Source of the DNA: Nematostella vectensis
Lineage: Eukaryota > Cnidaria > Anthozoa > Actiniaria > Edwardsiidae
Assembly (NCBI RefSeq): GCF_932526225.1
Contig: NC_064043.1
Span: 8,235,501 to 8,299,500, forward strand
DNA: 64,000 nt
Direction: 5' to 3'
Part shown: positions 30,062-43,100 of the stretch, in pieces
Position numbering within the stretch: the stretch's first letter is position 1
Layout: each line of letters begins with the position of its first letter
Notes under the pieces: model-generated
The model's database searches: none
Told to the model about the DNA's origin: nothing
Seen by the model: only the letters and a program-made list of their open reading frames with translations
Translations under genes and position numbers: made by a program

Positions 30062-33000
30062 CTACAAGTCATCTAAGCTCTCTCTGCTGCTGTCCACCAA
30101 ACTCTCACAATACTCCTCCATATTCACATACACTCTCCCATCCGATAGCATTTCCGTCAATATCTTGCTCAACTCGCCAAACCCTGGCCTGGCTGAAGGC
30201 TCGAGTTGCCAGCAGCTTTCCATCACGCTGTATACTTCCTCCGAGCAGTGGCTTGGGCACGGCATTTTGTATCCGTAAAGGAGCTTCTCCAATAACATGG
30301 CAATAGGGACGCCGGGATATGGGGATCGGCCCAGAGTCACTATCTCCCAAAGTAGCACGCCAAATGACCAGACGTCTGTCTGGGTGGTGTACACCTGTCA
30401 GGGTAAAACAGAAAATGTCATTCAAGGCTCCAGATTTCGCTAAGTTCATGTCGTACTTCATTTGCTTTTGTAAAGCTTAAAGAATCTACCTTCAATCCTC
30501 TCCTTCATGTATAGAAACATACTACAGCATAAATTGTACTGTGTAAGTAATAAATTTTTATCCCATGCATAACCTTCTCATACAGCCAACTAGCACTACA
30601 GTTGAATGGGTGACCTGTGTCCCGAGGTCAGTCGCACATGAGGCTAATAGAGACGTAATAAACACAATTTTACATAAACCTGGTCTCTGATGGCTTCTGG
30701 GGCCATCCACTTTATTGGCAGCCTTCCACCTCCTGTCTTCACGTACTTCCCCTCGCAGTAGATGTCCCGTGCGAGCCCGAAGTCCGCTACCTTAGCGGTC
30801 AGTGTATCAGTCATAAGGACATTGCGCGCCGCCAGGTCTCGATGCACGAACTTCTTCATGGCAATGTGACGCATACCACGTGACACGTCCAGTGCGATAC
30901 GTAAGAGGTCACGTGATGTCAGTGTGGAGTTAACATTGACATACCTGAAAAGGAGTACAGGTATGCGTTTACAGTTAGGTCTATTAAACTCTATGTTTAA
31001 TAGAAAGTGTGTTGTAAATATTTTATACTCTAACATACCGACCGAGTATAAAACATTTGATCTATATTCTAAATTAATAACACAAACCAGGGCGTGCGTC
31101 TCTTTATTGAATATGTTATACGTGGTAGATGATAGTGCGCATGGTAGATGATGGAATGCATGGTAGATATGGTATACAAAAGTACATGATGATACATGTT
31201 AGTTGTACTTACTTGCTGTCTGTTCGTCTACTTTGTCTCAGCTGATCCAGAAGATTCCCGCCAGACACGTACTCGGTAATAATGTACAGCGGTGTTTCTA
31301 TGGTGCAAGTGCCAATCAAACTGACGACATTCGGGTGATAACCAATCTCCTTCATCATTTCCATTTCAAGCTTCAGGTCCTTCATGTCGTAGCGATCGTC
31401 CACGTCTTTGATGCACTTGATAGCAGCTTTAATCGTGTCTTCCCCTGGTTGCGGAAACCTTACATAAGCAACATTCATACAGTCCGTAACAGACCCTGGG
31501 GGTAGGTGTGGGGGACCTCTCGGTTTGAATATCTAGCGTGCTTTGGTCGAATTGATGCTGCATACCTATCTTGACTGTTCCAGCGAAAACAATCCCAAAC
31601 TGCCCTTCGCCGATTCTGTCTCCCAGCGTCACGCAGTCACGTGGTATCTCCCAGACGTCCATGCGGTCAGACTCCATGGAAAAAGACACCAGTGATGGAT
31701 CTTGGTACAAGTGACACACAAAATGAGCTTCATGATCGATCTAGACTAAGCGCATCCTGTGATAGGCAATTAAAAAACGAGCTACGGAGAGCCAAATCTA
31801 AAATCATCAAAGCATTTTTTTTACTGTAAGAGTCTAGATATTTGTGGGAGGCCTAGATCATGAGTTGCCCCCGTTTTTTGCGCATGACATGCGTCCTTGC
31901 CTTTGATATTTAGTGCCTCGCCGATGTTGATTGTGTGATTTTTAAAGTTCTTAAAACCTTTTACTTATATCAATCTAGCCAAAACAAAGCATAGAATTTT
32001 CTACAGACCTTTGAAAATTTTCCTGGCCGCGCGAAAGGAGATTGAATCGAGTGAATAATTCCAAGTTTTGGCGGGAAAATCTGAAACAACTTATCTTTCT
32101 TAAATCCGTTAAAATTCAGAGACGGCAATACCACAAAATATTGGCGAATTGTTTTCTATTGCAAAGCTACCCACAATGAAGCAAAGAATAATTTAAAGTC
32201 GAGAATTGTATGCGAAAAAAGAAAATATCGTTTTGTTGTAGGTTTAAAAAACAGCCCGCGCTCGTGAGAATGTCGCCATTCTTGATTGCGAATGCAGCGC
32301 GCGCGCACAATGCAAAAACAATTCAAAGACTAAAAATTATCTGCTAAATTTTGCAGATTTTTTCCCTGAAGTTAAATAATAATTTGACTACCAGGTTAAG
32401 ATATAAAGATGACGGTTAAAGTTGCAACCACAAAACGTTCTTCAGCAATAACTAAGAAGACATGAAGACGGGAACCGGTTTAGCGCGCGCATTATGTTTT
32501 CTCGTGTAGTTTGGTTGACATCTCGATCTACGTCACAAATGACTGGACCCGGGCCTTTCAGTTCACGGCCTTTTTTCCGAAGGTTGACCAAAATACCCCA
32601 ATATTACAGATTTGAAAGAATGCGTGTTTTATAGGGTCCATACAAACCACATACCATTTGGAAGATGAAAATATAACGAATTGACAAAGTCTATCAACTC
32701 TGAAAGGTTATATGGACTTTAAGTAGGGTATTTTCCGATGACAAATAAAAACTCGGCATGGTACCTACTATAGTATAGTTTTTGTGGAATTGCTAAAGTG
32801 ATCGTTCATATTTTGAAGCAAAGGATATCTTAAAAAGGGGCGCGCAGGGCCCCTAGATCCGCCCTTGAGGTACCAACCGGTATTTTTGTGCCCTTCTTTG
32901 CTGGTCATCTCTGGAGTAATAGTGATGGTGGGACCAGTACTATGCCTCAGTTCTATAATGTCCTCCATCACACTCGGCTGCAGAAAGACGTTCTGCTCAG

Positions 33001-33665
33001 CTTGACTGGACTTCTTTCGCTTTTTCTTTCCACAGCACAGCACCAGCACTAATGCTGTCGCTATAGCAACGACCACCGCTACCACCGTACCTGCGATAAT
33101 GCCTTTGTTGCTTGTGGGATCTTTGGTTGTTTCTCTGCCGCCAGTATATTGTTTTTCTGTGGTGTGTTGTTTGACGATGCTTTCAGTGGAGATGTTGTGA
33201 GCGGTTGAGACCATTATCTGCATAAAGGTTTTAGAGCCCTTGTAAGCCACACCATTGTCATTGATTTCATTCAACATTTGAAAACAAATAATGTAAAGAA
33301 ATTTCCTAATAACAATCAAAACAATTTTTTTTTAAATTTTATCTACCAAACACAATTGAAATTATCGCAATAGCTGCTCCCCCAAATCAGCAGATGGGAA
33401 TGGATACCTATGTTGATAAAATGGCGGTTGATATTCTTTAAAGTTCATTCTTTAATCATCAAATTTGTTATCTTCATCAGGAATTATAATTATCACCATA
33501 ATCATCACCATTACCATCTCCGTCATCATCATTATCATATTATAATAATAATCGCAAACATTTTCGTCATCATAACATTTCATCATCATTATCAAACAAT
33601 AACAATAACAATAACAACAACAACAACAACAACAACAGCAACAATAACAACACGACAACTACAAC

Positions 33666-33697
<32 letters not shown>

Positions 33698-36600
33698 TAA
33701 CCAAGATTGTCGTCATCATAACATTAATACCATCATCATTATCATATTATAATAATAATCGCCAAGATTATCGTCATCATAACATTAATACTATAATCAT
33801 TATCATATTTAAATAATAATCAATGTCACCATCATTTATCATATTATAAAATAACCACTAATATTATCGTCATCATCACCACCATTATCATGAATATTCC
33901 ACCCACCTTGATCCAGTAGCTTGTGTCTGGACGTAGATTACCCAGGATTCCCCGCTCTGCTTCAGCGGTGTAGGTCGCTCCCACCATAAAAGCCTTGAAG
34001 TCCTGCCCAAGCTCAAGGTACATAATACGACAAGACGTCGCTTTTTTGCCATGCTTAACGCTGATGGACCACAAGACGTACACTGCTGTGGAGTTCACTG
34101 CTAGAATCCCTATGTCGATATCTTCTTGAAGTATCTGCGGGTAGCAGCGACCGCTGACCTTCTTATACTGGTCCTCGCACGTACAAAGATAGCTGCCTAT
34201 AAAAATTAAGAAATTATTAGGAATGAGACGTTGTATAAACGACCCAAGCCCCACCCATCCCCTGTCAATCAAGCCGCCATTTCACGCTTTCTGGATAAAG
34301 TCCAGTCATGTTATAATCAACAGACCACAAACTAAGCGCATCATCAATTTTAAACTTCGCACAGAAGCGTCAATGTTTATGCGATTGCTCTAGATTTTTT
34401 ACCAAAGACGACCCAATGCATGGAGAGTGCAAACATTTAAAAATTGAATCTGTATCTATATCACGCAACAAATAGTAAACAACATTTTGCACTTATTTGA
34501 GACTGACGCAAAATTGAGCGTCAGCTCTTCGACGACACAACCAGAATCAGTTCAGTATGTGGTGATACAGCCTCTGTGTAAGTTAGAAAAATCTTTGGAA
34601 GAGAAAAAAAGTAAGATATATATTTAGAATTTCGACCCGAAAAAATGACGGCGAAGTTCAGTCCGTTCGAAAAGCGTTTATGTTAGCCTTTATCTAGTTT
34701 TTTACAAATACAACCGCCAATTGTGTACGATAACTCATGTCAAATTTGGTTAGGCTATGTTCAATAGAAAGAAAGTTGTAACATTTTGAATAACACTACC
34801 ATTTTAAAACATCTTTCCGCAAAACTGATAAAAACACATTTTCCGCAATATTTCAACAATCGACCGTGGAATTTTATATATATATATATATTTGCATCAG
34901 TTATATATGTGTAAGATAGAGTTTTAGCTAAATTATTGAGTAGAATAGAGTAGGATGTTTGTAAAGCATTGAGATTTTTATAATGCTATATTAAATTAAT
35001 TATTATTATTATTATTATTATTATATTTGTCAAAGATATATTTGTCAAATGATCGACTAGACTACATAGAAGCGCTTTTTTTCGTGCTGGCAGGGGTTGT
35101 CAATTTCACGACAACCCCCGCGGTATGAAAAAGAGAGCGTGTTGGAATTGCACACATCAGTCAGTTGGGCGCAAAGACGAGGGTCAAGCCTGAACTGTTT
35201 ACAATACAACCCCATAAGAGCTCGTGCGAATCAACGTGCGCTTTCTTTTAGTTACAAAAAAACTTTGTGCTTTCATTTTAAACGGCCGGTATTCTTTTAT
35301 TACAAGTGTCCAGTACAATATTTTATATAGGCATGTGTTGTAACAGAATACCTGTACCGGCCTTGTTAAAATGAAGTACAGAGTTTTTTGCAGCTTAAAG
35401 AAAGCGCACGCTGATACGCACGAGATCATATGGTGTTGTAAACAACAGCTCACGTCAGCCCTCGTCTTTGATCCCCCCCTGTCTGATGTGTTTGATCACG
35501 CCCTCTGTTTATTATTTGTTGATTAACGCGCGAGCGACCTTAATGAATCTGATGAAAAATACTTTTCAGACGCAAAAATTGTTTGCGTAAAAAAAGTATT
35601 GGTTTGAGAGGTTCCATTTCTTCAAAATTTGACAATTAACAAAGATTGTACATTTTTGTTTATTGTGTCTACGGAAGTTGTCATGGGTAAACAAAGAGTC
35701 AAACGCTAATGAAAGCATGATAAGATATACAAGAATCTTTGATTTATTCAGAGACCTCATACACATATCTGATAGGGTCCGGAATCCATCCCTGCGTAAT
35801 TTTCATTTCCTCCTGCTAATAACGAACAGGTCGCCAACGGTGACATCTGCCGACTACAAAAGCGCGAATAATGGATGGATAAGAAGAAATGATGACAAAA
35901 GAAGTTCCGTTTTGTCTAATTGTGCGTTTCTTTCTCAGGTAAAGTCTTTCGTAAAATACGTATATTTCCTATTTTCGTTTTATTTCGCTCCTTTTTTGGA
36001 AGTTATGTTATTGGTACTTTTCTCTCTGTTTTATTTCTCTTACCCCTTATTGCCCTAAAATTTCTTTCCATGTATTCATTATTCCTCTACTTGTTTTTTT
36101 TTTCTTGCGTATATTTCGTTCCTCTCCCTTTATTTCCCTTTATCTCTTTATCGTCTTATCTCAAGTCACCATCAAATCCTCCCTATTCCTCATTAAATCA
36201 ACGGATGCTTAACCTCTCCTCTCTTTCTAATCCCCTTCGATTTCTCCTTTTATTTCTCACAAAAGTTAACTATCAATCAAACAAAAAAATGAATAAAAAT
36301 GCGATGTTTACCTTCCAAGTCGGAGCACAACGCATGCGTCCCACATATACCGCTGTCCCTCAAGCACTCGTTTTCATTGATGCAGATCTTTCCGGGGAGG
36401 GCAGGTATTTTGTCTATGTAGCCCTTGTTGCATCGACAAGTATGACTTCCAGGGGTATTAATACACGTAGCGTGAAGCTTATCACAATGATGTGCTATAT
36501 CGCACTCGTCGATATCTTCACATGTCACTCCATCTCCATGGTAACCACTCTTACAAACGCACTCTAAACGTCTATTGATATTTCTCAATTCTCCATTTAC

Positions 36601-37935
36601 GCTGCACGTCTTGTTGGTTATTGTAAAGGTACACTTGGAAACGAGGGGTTTTGGTAGCGTGACATTTGGACAGTGACATTGATCACCGAGAGTGACGCAT
36701 GATGATGTTGCGTTACTAGTGCGTGTGCATATCGCGTTACACGAACCTTCCCACTTTTTGTTGCACGTACACGTGAGCTCACGATCGCATTTTGCAGCAC
36801 GCGTGCAACTGAGGCAATCACATTTGAGATCCGAAGACGATAGCTCTAGGAGATCTCTCCCAGTTAGTTTATCTGGGGTCATACAATACATGTGTCCATT
36901 GAAATTCACGAGGTATTGATTGTTTCGTAGCCACGCGTGGAATCCGTTTAATTGACAGTCACACTGAAATGGGTTTCCACGTAAGAACAGCGCGCGTAAT
37001 CCTTTTAATTGGCTGAACGCATCTTCGTGTATAAGTCGTATTGTATTGTTATGAAGTAACAGTTTTTGCAATTTAGAATTATTAGCGAACGCAGTAGAGG
37101 AAACATAACTAATTAGATTAGCGCTAAGATCAAGCTCTTTGAGAAACTTGACTTTGCGTAAAGCATGCAGGGGAACTGTCGTAAGCGAGTTGTTGTTGAT
37201 ATGTAAAACCTCGAGCAATGGTAAACACGCTAAACTCTCCTCGTCAAAATGCCTAATTTCATTAAAGCTAACATCTAAAAATTCCAACGACATCAAGCTA
37301 CCAAATGTACCTTGAGTGATTTTCTTCATCCCAGTTGCGCTTACGTGCAATTTCCTCAAGTTATCCAACCCATTAAAAGCACCCTCTTCAATTCTACTGC
37401 CCATATTTCTATTATCATGGAGAAAAAGTTCTCTAAGTGATTTTAGTGGTTTGAAAACGCCCCTAGGCAGGGCCTTGAGATCATTGAAACGCAAGTCCAA
37501 CTTTTCAAGAGAGACAAGCCCTTTAAACATACTAGCGGATACTGTCCTGATTTTGTTCTCACCAAGATTCAGCTGTTTCAAATAGCGCAGGTTCTCAAAG
37601 GTGCCATCTTGAATATCGCTGATGTCGTTATTAGAGAGATCCAGCCATTTCAGATATTGGTAATCTTGAAAGGAAGTGTTCTTCAGTAGTTTTAGTGGAC
37701 TTCTAGATACTGTTAGATCACCAAGGTTTTTTGACAATCCCTTTGGAATATCCGTGGTAGCTCCGAAACATATGGCTTTTGTCAGCACAATTGTTGTATT
37801 TCCAATATCGAGTCTTCCAGGAACGCGACCATTGCAAAGACGTTTGCATTCGACGGGGCAGCTAACTGCTCCAGCGACCCTCCAAAATAATAAATCACTG
37901 AAAAGAGCAAACAATATATTTTGGGTCCAACCCAT
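30062..37935 (-). CDS. Receptor tyrosine kinase with LRR, EGF and FN3-like ectodomain
   Basis: Exons in gene order: 37935-36312, 34196-33907, about 33238-32878, 31700-31566, 31444-31213, 30944-30680, 30394-30062; phases agree and give about 1079 aa. Visible in order: signal peptide (about 1-24); eight to nine leucine-rich repeats (about 85-330) and a cysteine cap (GNPFQCDCQL); a Cys-rich part; EGF-like domains including a calcium-binding DIDEC type (to about 565); an FN3-like domain; a membrane helix (about 684-706) with a KKKRKK stop; and a tyrosine kinase (about 785-1050). The kinase keeps GEGQFG, AAIK, HRDLAARN, DFG and WMAPEA, so it should be active. The tail carries YVNM. The kinase looks FGFR/RET-like, but the ectodomain fits no vertebrate family I know. 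The start of the third exon is the weakest join. Confidence 0.88.
33480..33880. repeat. Low-complexity CAT/CAA/AAT-rich tract
   Basis: Long runs of CATCAT, CAACAA and AATAAT trinucleotides, with one block around ATTATCGTCATCATAACATT repeated. It is in a kinase-gene intron next to the FN3 exon. Open frames here are artefacts of composition. Confidence 0.9.
34860..35025. repeat. TA and TTA microsatellites
   Basis: A TATATATA run near 34870-34890 and an ATT run near 34999-35024, both in the first intron of the kinase gene. Confidence 0.85.
35152..35491. mobile_element. Foldback element, 340 bp
   Basis: ACACATCAG starts the left arm and its inverse ends the right arm. Arms of about 150 bases pair with moderate mismatch (AAAGACGAGGG, GTGCGCTTTCTTTT, CATTTTAA and CGGCCGGTA all have inverse partners). 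It is in the first intron of the kinase gene. Confidence 0.8.
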
Positions 37936-40188
37936 CTTTAGTTGTTTTGCCTCAGCTTTCCTTGTGGCTTAATCATCGCACAAGGGTGTGTAGGTTTGAA
38001 GGATCTTGCTTTAGTACATTCCTCTTGTCGCTCCGTACATTTGGTGCCATCTGTAGAGGGTAGAGTTATTTGCCGCCTAAGTACACTTCCAACTCCAACG
38101 GAACTCAATTTCACAGCAAAAATACACTTCCATTGCAGCTTTCGTGTCTCGGGGTCTTAATTGATTATGGTAATCTTGCGAATAGAAAAAAAAGTGACAA
38201 GAATTTCTTATCAATGAAAACGCGAAAACTTGACGGCTCAACGCAGACACTATCGCCTTTAGTGCTTCTTTAAACAAATCTCCTTTAAAGAAATCCTTTG
38301 TTTTGAGAATTAAACTTGCAAAACCGCTCAACATGAGGCGGTCCTTTTTTCTCCCTCGCCTTTAAAAGATTTCAAAACAAACAGCTGTGCTCATAAGCTT
38401 GTTGACTTCAGTGAAAATGTTTACCTTAGCCCGGGTTCTGAGAAATTATTTTGTCTTTTTCTTTGTATTAAACTATCATTAATGTCACTTCGATATTTAC
38501 TCTTGCCGTGATTGAAGGTGTTAAGTGCATGTTCTTTTTGGTTCAGTGAAACTGAAATTTCTAAGAAAGTCAAGGATCTCCATGACGTCTGAAGACTGAC
38601 GAGTTTCTAATGAACTTACGATGATTATTATGTTTTCCCGTATTTTATCAAGGTATAATAAAAAAATTATCATTTGCCCTAGGATTAAAAGCAGTCGGTC
38701 AACACAAGAAGAAAACATGTTCGAAACTTGTACCATGTATATTTTCTTGAAAACATGTAACTTGATATCTCAGAGCAAAAAAAAGCAGCAAATGTTATCC
38801 TAGTTTTGTATGCGTCAGAATATGTACGTTGCGGTAAAAGAAAATCGCCTGTAACAAATATTTCAAAAACAATTACGACAGCTTTAGGCTGGAAAGGAAT
38901 ACCAAGATTTAAAAGGGTATATCAAGTTTGCTTTCGACATACCAGAAACTAGCTTTGTATAGTCAATAAGCCGTGGTAATATTCCTACATGACATTTGCT
39001 AGTGGCTAACCTACCAAGTTAAAGTTGCTTTGGCTCTATTGATTCATACTCTTTTATAATGTATTATAAATTCTAAATTTAACGCTTCCTCTTTTGCCAA
39101 AACGTCAAATTACGCATATCAAAACAAATGCGGACGACAAAACAGATGGCTAGCTACCGCGTTACTTTAATTTGAAAAGAGAGGAAGGAGAGATTATCAG
39201 AAAGTAACATAATCTTTTTATTCCGTGATTCCTCAAAAGACTCCGACCTGATAACAACTTGCTGATATCACTTTCAGAGCACTATTTTCGTTGAATTCGA
39301 AGTGATTTCAGCAATTCTTCCTGTTTTTAGCAAATGTTTTAACCTAATATGAGCTCTAATTTATTATTTTTCTAATTTAATATGAGATATTTGCAAAAAA
39401 CATATGTAGTATTTTGACAACGCCTTTGGCAAGATGGTTACATAGGAAAATCGAAGTTAACTTAGCACGCCCGTATACAACCAAGAGACCAGAACTATGA
39501 AACTTTACTATGGGGAGAAAATTATTTTCATTGCAACTCCGATATGTGTCTAAAAATATAGGCGAAGTATCATTAATTTAAAATTCAATACATTTCTTGA
39601 ATTTTAGAGCCGAAACACTTTGCAAGACCACATTTGTTACCAAACCACATGCAGTGTAATCTACTTCAATATTTCACAAAAACTAATTTAATCTTCTTTT
39701 GCGTCTCGCCGGCATGCGATATTTAACAAGGTTTCGAGCGTATTAGCACTGACGGCTACTTAATTTACATCTTATCTACAATCGCCTCTTTTTTGTCCTT
39801 TTTACTGTTGCACAAAGTCAACCTTTTTCCTACAAATCTCAATAAGTCAATTTCTACGTTTACAAAAGAGACGAGCTATGAATTACTCAAATTAACGACA
39901 AAATGCACCCAAATATTCGGCGTTATTGGCATGATATACTGCGTATTGATTTCAAACCGGAACAAACAGTGTACACCCCCACTGACGAATCCAAGTGTCT
40001 AATAATCTTCTATCAGGATAATTAACTTTTAAAAGGTTTTTACGACAATCTATCCATCAAATAGCTGCTGCCTTATTTTGTGAGTTTTTTTGCCTATTCG
40101 GGCTCCCTATGTTTTTAAGAATATGGTCAGCGGTAACTCGAATGCTAATCACTATAGCAACAAAAAGGTTCAACAGAGAGAAGGAAAG
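37936..40188. promoter_or_regulatory. Shared upstream region of two divergent genes
   Basis: The kinase ATG (37935, minus) and the FAM47E-like ATG (40189, plus) face away from each other across 2.25 kb. Promoters of both must lie here unless untranslated exons exist elsewhere. It is AT-rich and I see no clear TATA box, CpG island or repeat family. Confidence 0.4.
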
Positions 40189-43100
40189 ATGGCGCACAAA
40201 TACGACTTGCTTCTTGTAAAAACTCAAAAAGACGACAAGAAACGGCTCCAACCATGGTAAGATGACCATAGAATTTTACATTCATCTTTTAATTCTACAT
40301 TAAGTAGATTTCTGTTGCTGAAATTGTTAATTCAAGCGGAAATACGAGGATTTTTTGCAAAGTCTCGTACAATAGCAAACCTCTTAAAAAGTTGAAGTTT
40401 AGGCGACGAAAGCGTAGCTGTTAGTTATTATTGGAAAATCACTTGGAAAATCCTTCGTCCGGACGTGGCTTTAGTTACATTAATGTATCAATGGTCTTAT
40501 AGTAATTTAAATTCCATAAAAAAACATGACAAAAAGATCGTACAAAACGGTGGTCTTTGGGTGAAATAGTGAAATTTTTTTGTCATATAACTTACTTAAG
40601 TACATTCTTAAATAATTTTTAAGGTATAAAGAGCGTTTACAGACCAAGTACATCCAGCCTCGGTGTAAGAGAGGCAAGTCGGATACTCTTGTAGGCTCAC
40701 AATGGACATTTCTAGAGAGAGGATCGGATGACTTTAGAGATGGTTTACCTCCAGAAGCTTTTTACAACTATGTCAAACGGGTAAGAGGCCACTGCAACAA
40801 AACCACAAGATGCAGGCACGTAGTTAGGTGTGTGTGTGGGGGGTGCCTACACATGCTTGAGTACGCAAGCATCGTTTTTGCAGGCCTGCCACGCTACCTC
40901 TCCGATTCATTGAAAAGAGTCCAGAAACTCGCCCTCGCCATTATCTATCTAGGAATGAATTACAACGATGCTCTAATAAGGGCAAACCTAGGCACCCTTG
41001 AAGATCGTCGGACTGATGCCTGCTGCAGGTTTATCTCTCGATGCCACAAAATCCAGTATACCGGCTTGTGCAAGACTGCATAAAGACTACAACCCATAGC
41101 TACTAATTAAGAATTCCCTTAACTATCGCTCTCACATCAAACACTTTGTGACCAATAGATTTGGGGAATTCGTCACAAACAAACGCTGGCTCTGACAATC
41201 AACCACCCCCACGACAACTGTGACTACCCCCCCCCCCCCCCCCCCGAAGCAAATCCTGGGTACACATCTGGTCTATCTGGGCGTCTTTGTTTATTTGGTT
41301 AACCACATTTTAGCTGTGTTGATGTTAAAAGCAGCACTTCATCCTCATACTTTAATGGTGATCAAATTTGGCCATTCTTAACACAAAATGTGGCCCTTGT
41401 ATTGTTATGGGTGAACCTCAGAACATCCTAAAACCATTTGTTAAGAGAACATGGTTGCCCTGAGTGTGTTGGCTTGTTCTTCACTTCTTCAAAATACTCA
41501 ATACATCCTTGTCTCTGTAGAATGACCTTGGGTTTGGTCCAACTTTGACTGGGTCAGAACAGTCTTATGACGGTAAACAGGAAATGAAAAAATTCACAAA
41601 AACAGAGGCAGTCTATTCCAAGTAAGTCATGTTAAGTTGTTATAATGCCCTTTACCAACCACCTAGCATTACTCAAGAAGGGCCATAGCTAATATATACG
41701 GTGTAAGTGCTTTGTGTAGAAAATCAATAAATATGTCTTTAAAAAATCAGTAGATTAAAAAAAAAATCAGTGGATTCAGAATTTCATAATAAAAAGGATA
41801 TCATAGGTAGCTTTTCCCCAAAACTAACAGCTTATTTCTTTCCCAGAGCTCTCCCCCTTCAGCAACAGCGTAGAGAGCATGTGGAGGACATAGAATTCAA
41901 CCTGACACAGCACCCGCTTGCACTGTTCCCTCATTTAGAGGAGTCCCTACCTCCAGATGTCTTTGAGGACGTGGTGGGAGTGCTAGATCCAGAGATGAAC
42001 ATTGACAGTGATGCAGAAGATGACACATTTGAGGATACGACCGAAGATAGTGAAGAGGATGCCAAGCCAGCGTCTGTGCGAGGCAGTCAGTCCGCAAAGA
42101 GTATGGACTCCAAACAAAGCAGTGAGAGTAGACAGAGCAAGAGGCCGACTTACAAATGGTTACCCAAGCATGACGAGAATCAGAAAGAAGAGAGAGCAAG
42201 AGCTAGCAGGAAGAAACCAGACTCCCCTACAACGGTAAGGTTATGAAAAACTTGGTGGTACATTTTTAGGGCGTTTGAGGACATATAGGGGTGAAGGGCT
42301 AAAAATCCCATAGCATAGATACATCCTTTAGTATCTGGGTCCAACGATGTTTGCATTTATGATAGTGCGACTTGGTGGTACATTTTTAGGGCATTTGAGG
42401 AGATATAGGGGTGAAGGGCTAAAAATCCCATAGCATAGATACATCCTTTGGTATCTGGGTCCAACGATGTTTGCATTTATGATAGTGCGACTTGGTGGTA
42501 CATTTTTAGGGCATTTGAGGAGATATAGGGGTGAAGGGCTAAAAATCCCATAGCATAGATACATCCTTTAGTATCTGGGTCCAATGATGTTTGCATTTAT
42601 GATAGTGCGACTTGGTGGTACATTTTTAGGGCATTTGAGGAGATATAGGGGTGAAGGGCTAAAAATCCCATAGCATAGATACATCCTTTAGTATCTGGGT
42701 CCAACGATGTTTGCATTTATGATAGTGCGACTTGGTGGTACATTTTTAGGGCATTTGAGAAGATATAGGGGTGAAGGGCTAAAAATCCCATAGCATAGAT
42801 ACATCCTTTAGTATCTGGGTCCAATGATGTTTGCATTTATGATAGTGCGACTTGGTGGTACATTTTTAGGGCATTTGAGGAGATATAGGGGTGAAGGGCT
42901 AAAAATCCCATAGCATAGATACATCCTTTAGTATCTGGGTCCAACGATGTTTGCATTTATGATAGTGCGACTTGGTGGTACATTTTTAGGGCATTTGAGG
43001 AGATATAGGGGTGAAGGGCTAAAAATCCCATAGCATAGATACATCCTTTAGTATATGGGTCCAATGATGTTTGCATTTATGATAGTGCGACTTGGTGGTA

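Noticed and set aside
33410-33670. His/Thr-rich frame
   Set aside because: Trinucleotide low-complexity tract.
35663-36567. Plus-strand hydrophobic frames of 131 and 215 codons
   Set aside because: T-rich intron and the antisense of the kinase gene's first exon; no domain, and hydrophobicity comes from TTT/CTT composition.
42328-42564. Minus-strand 78-codon repetitive frame
   Set aside because: By-product of the 120-base satellite, also a multiple of three.
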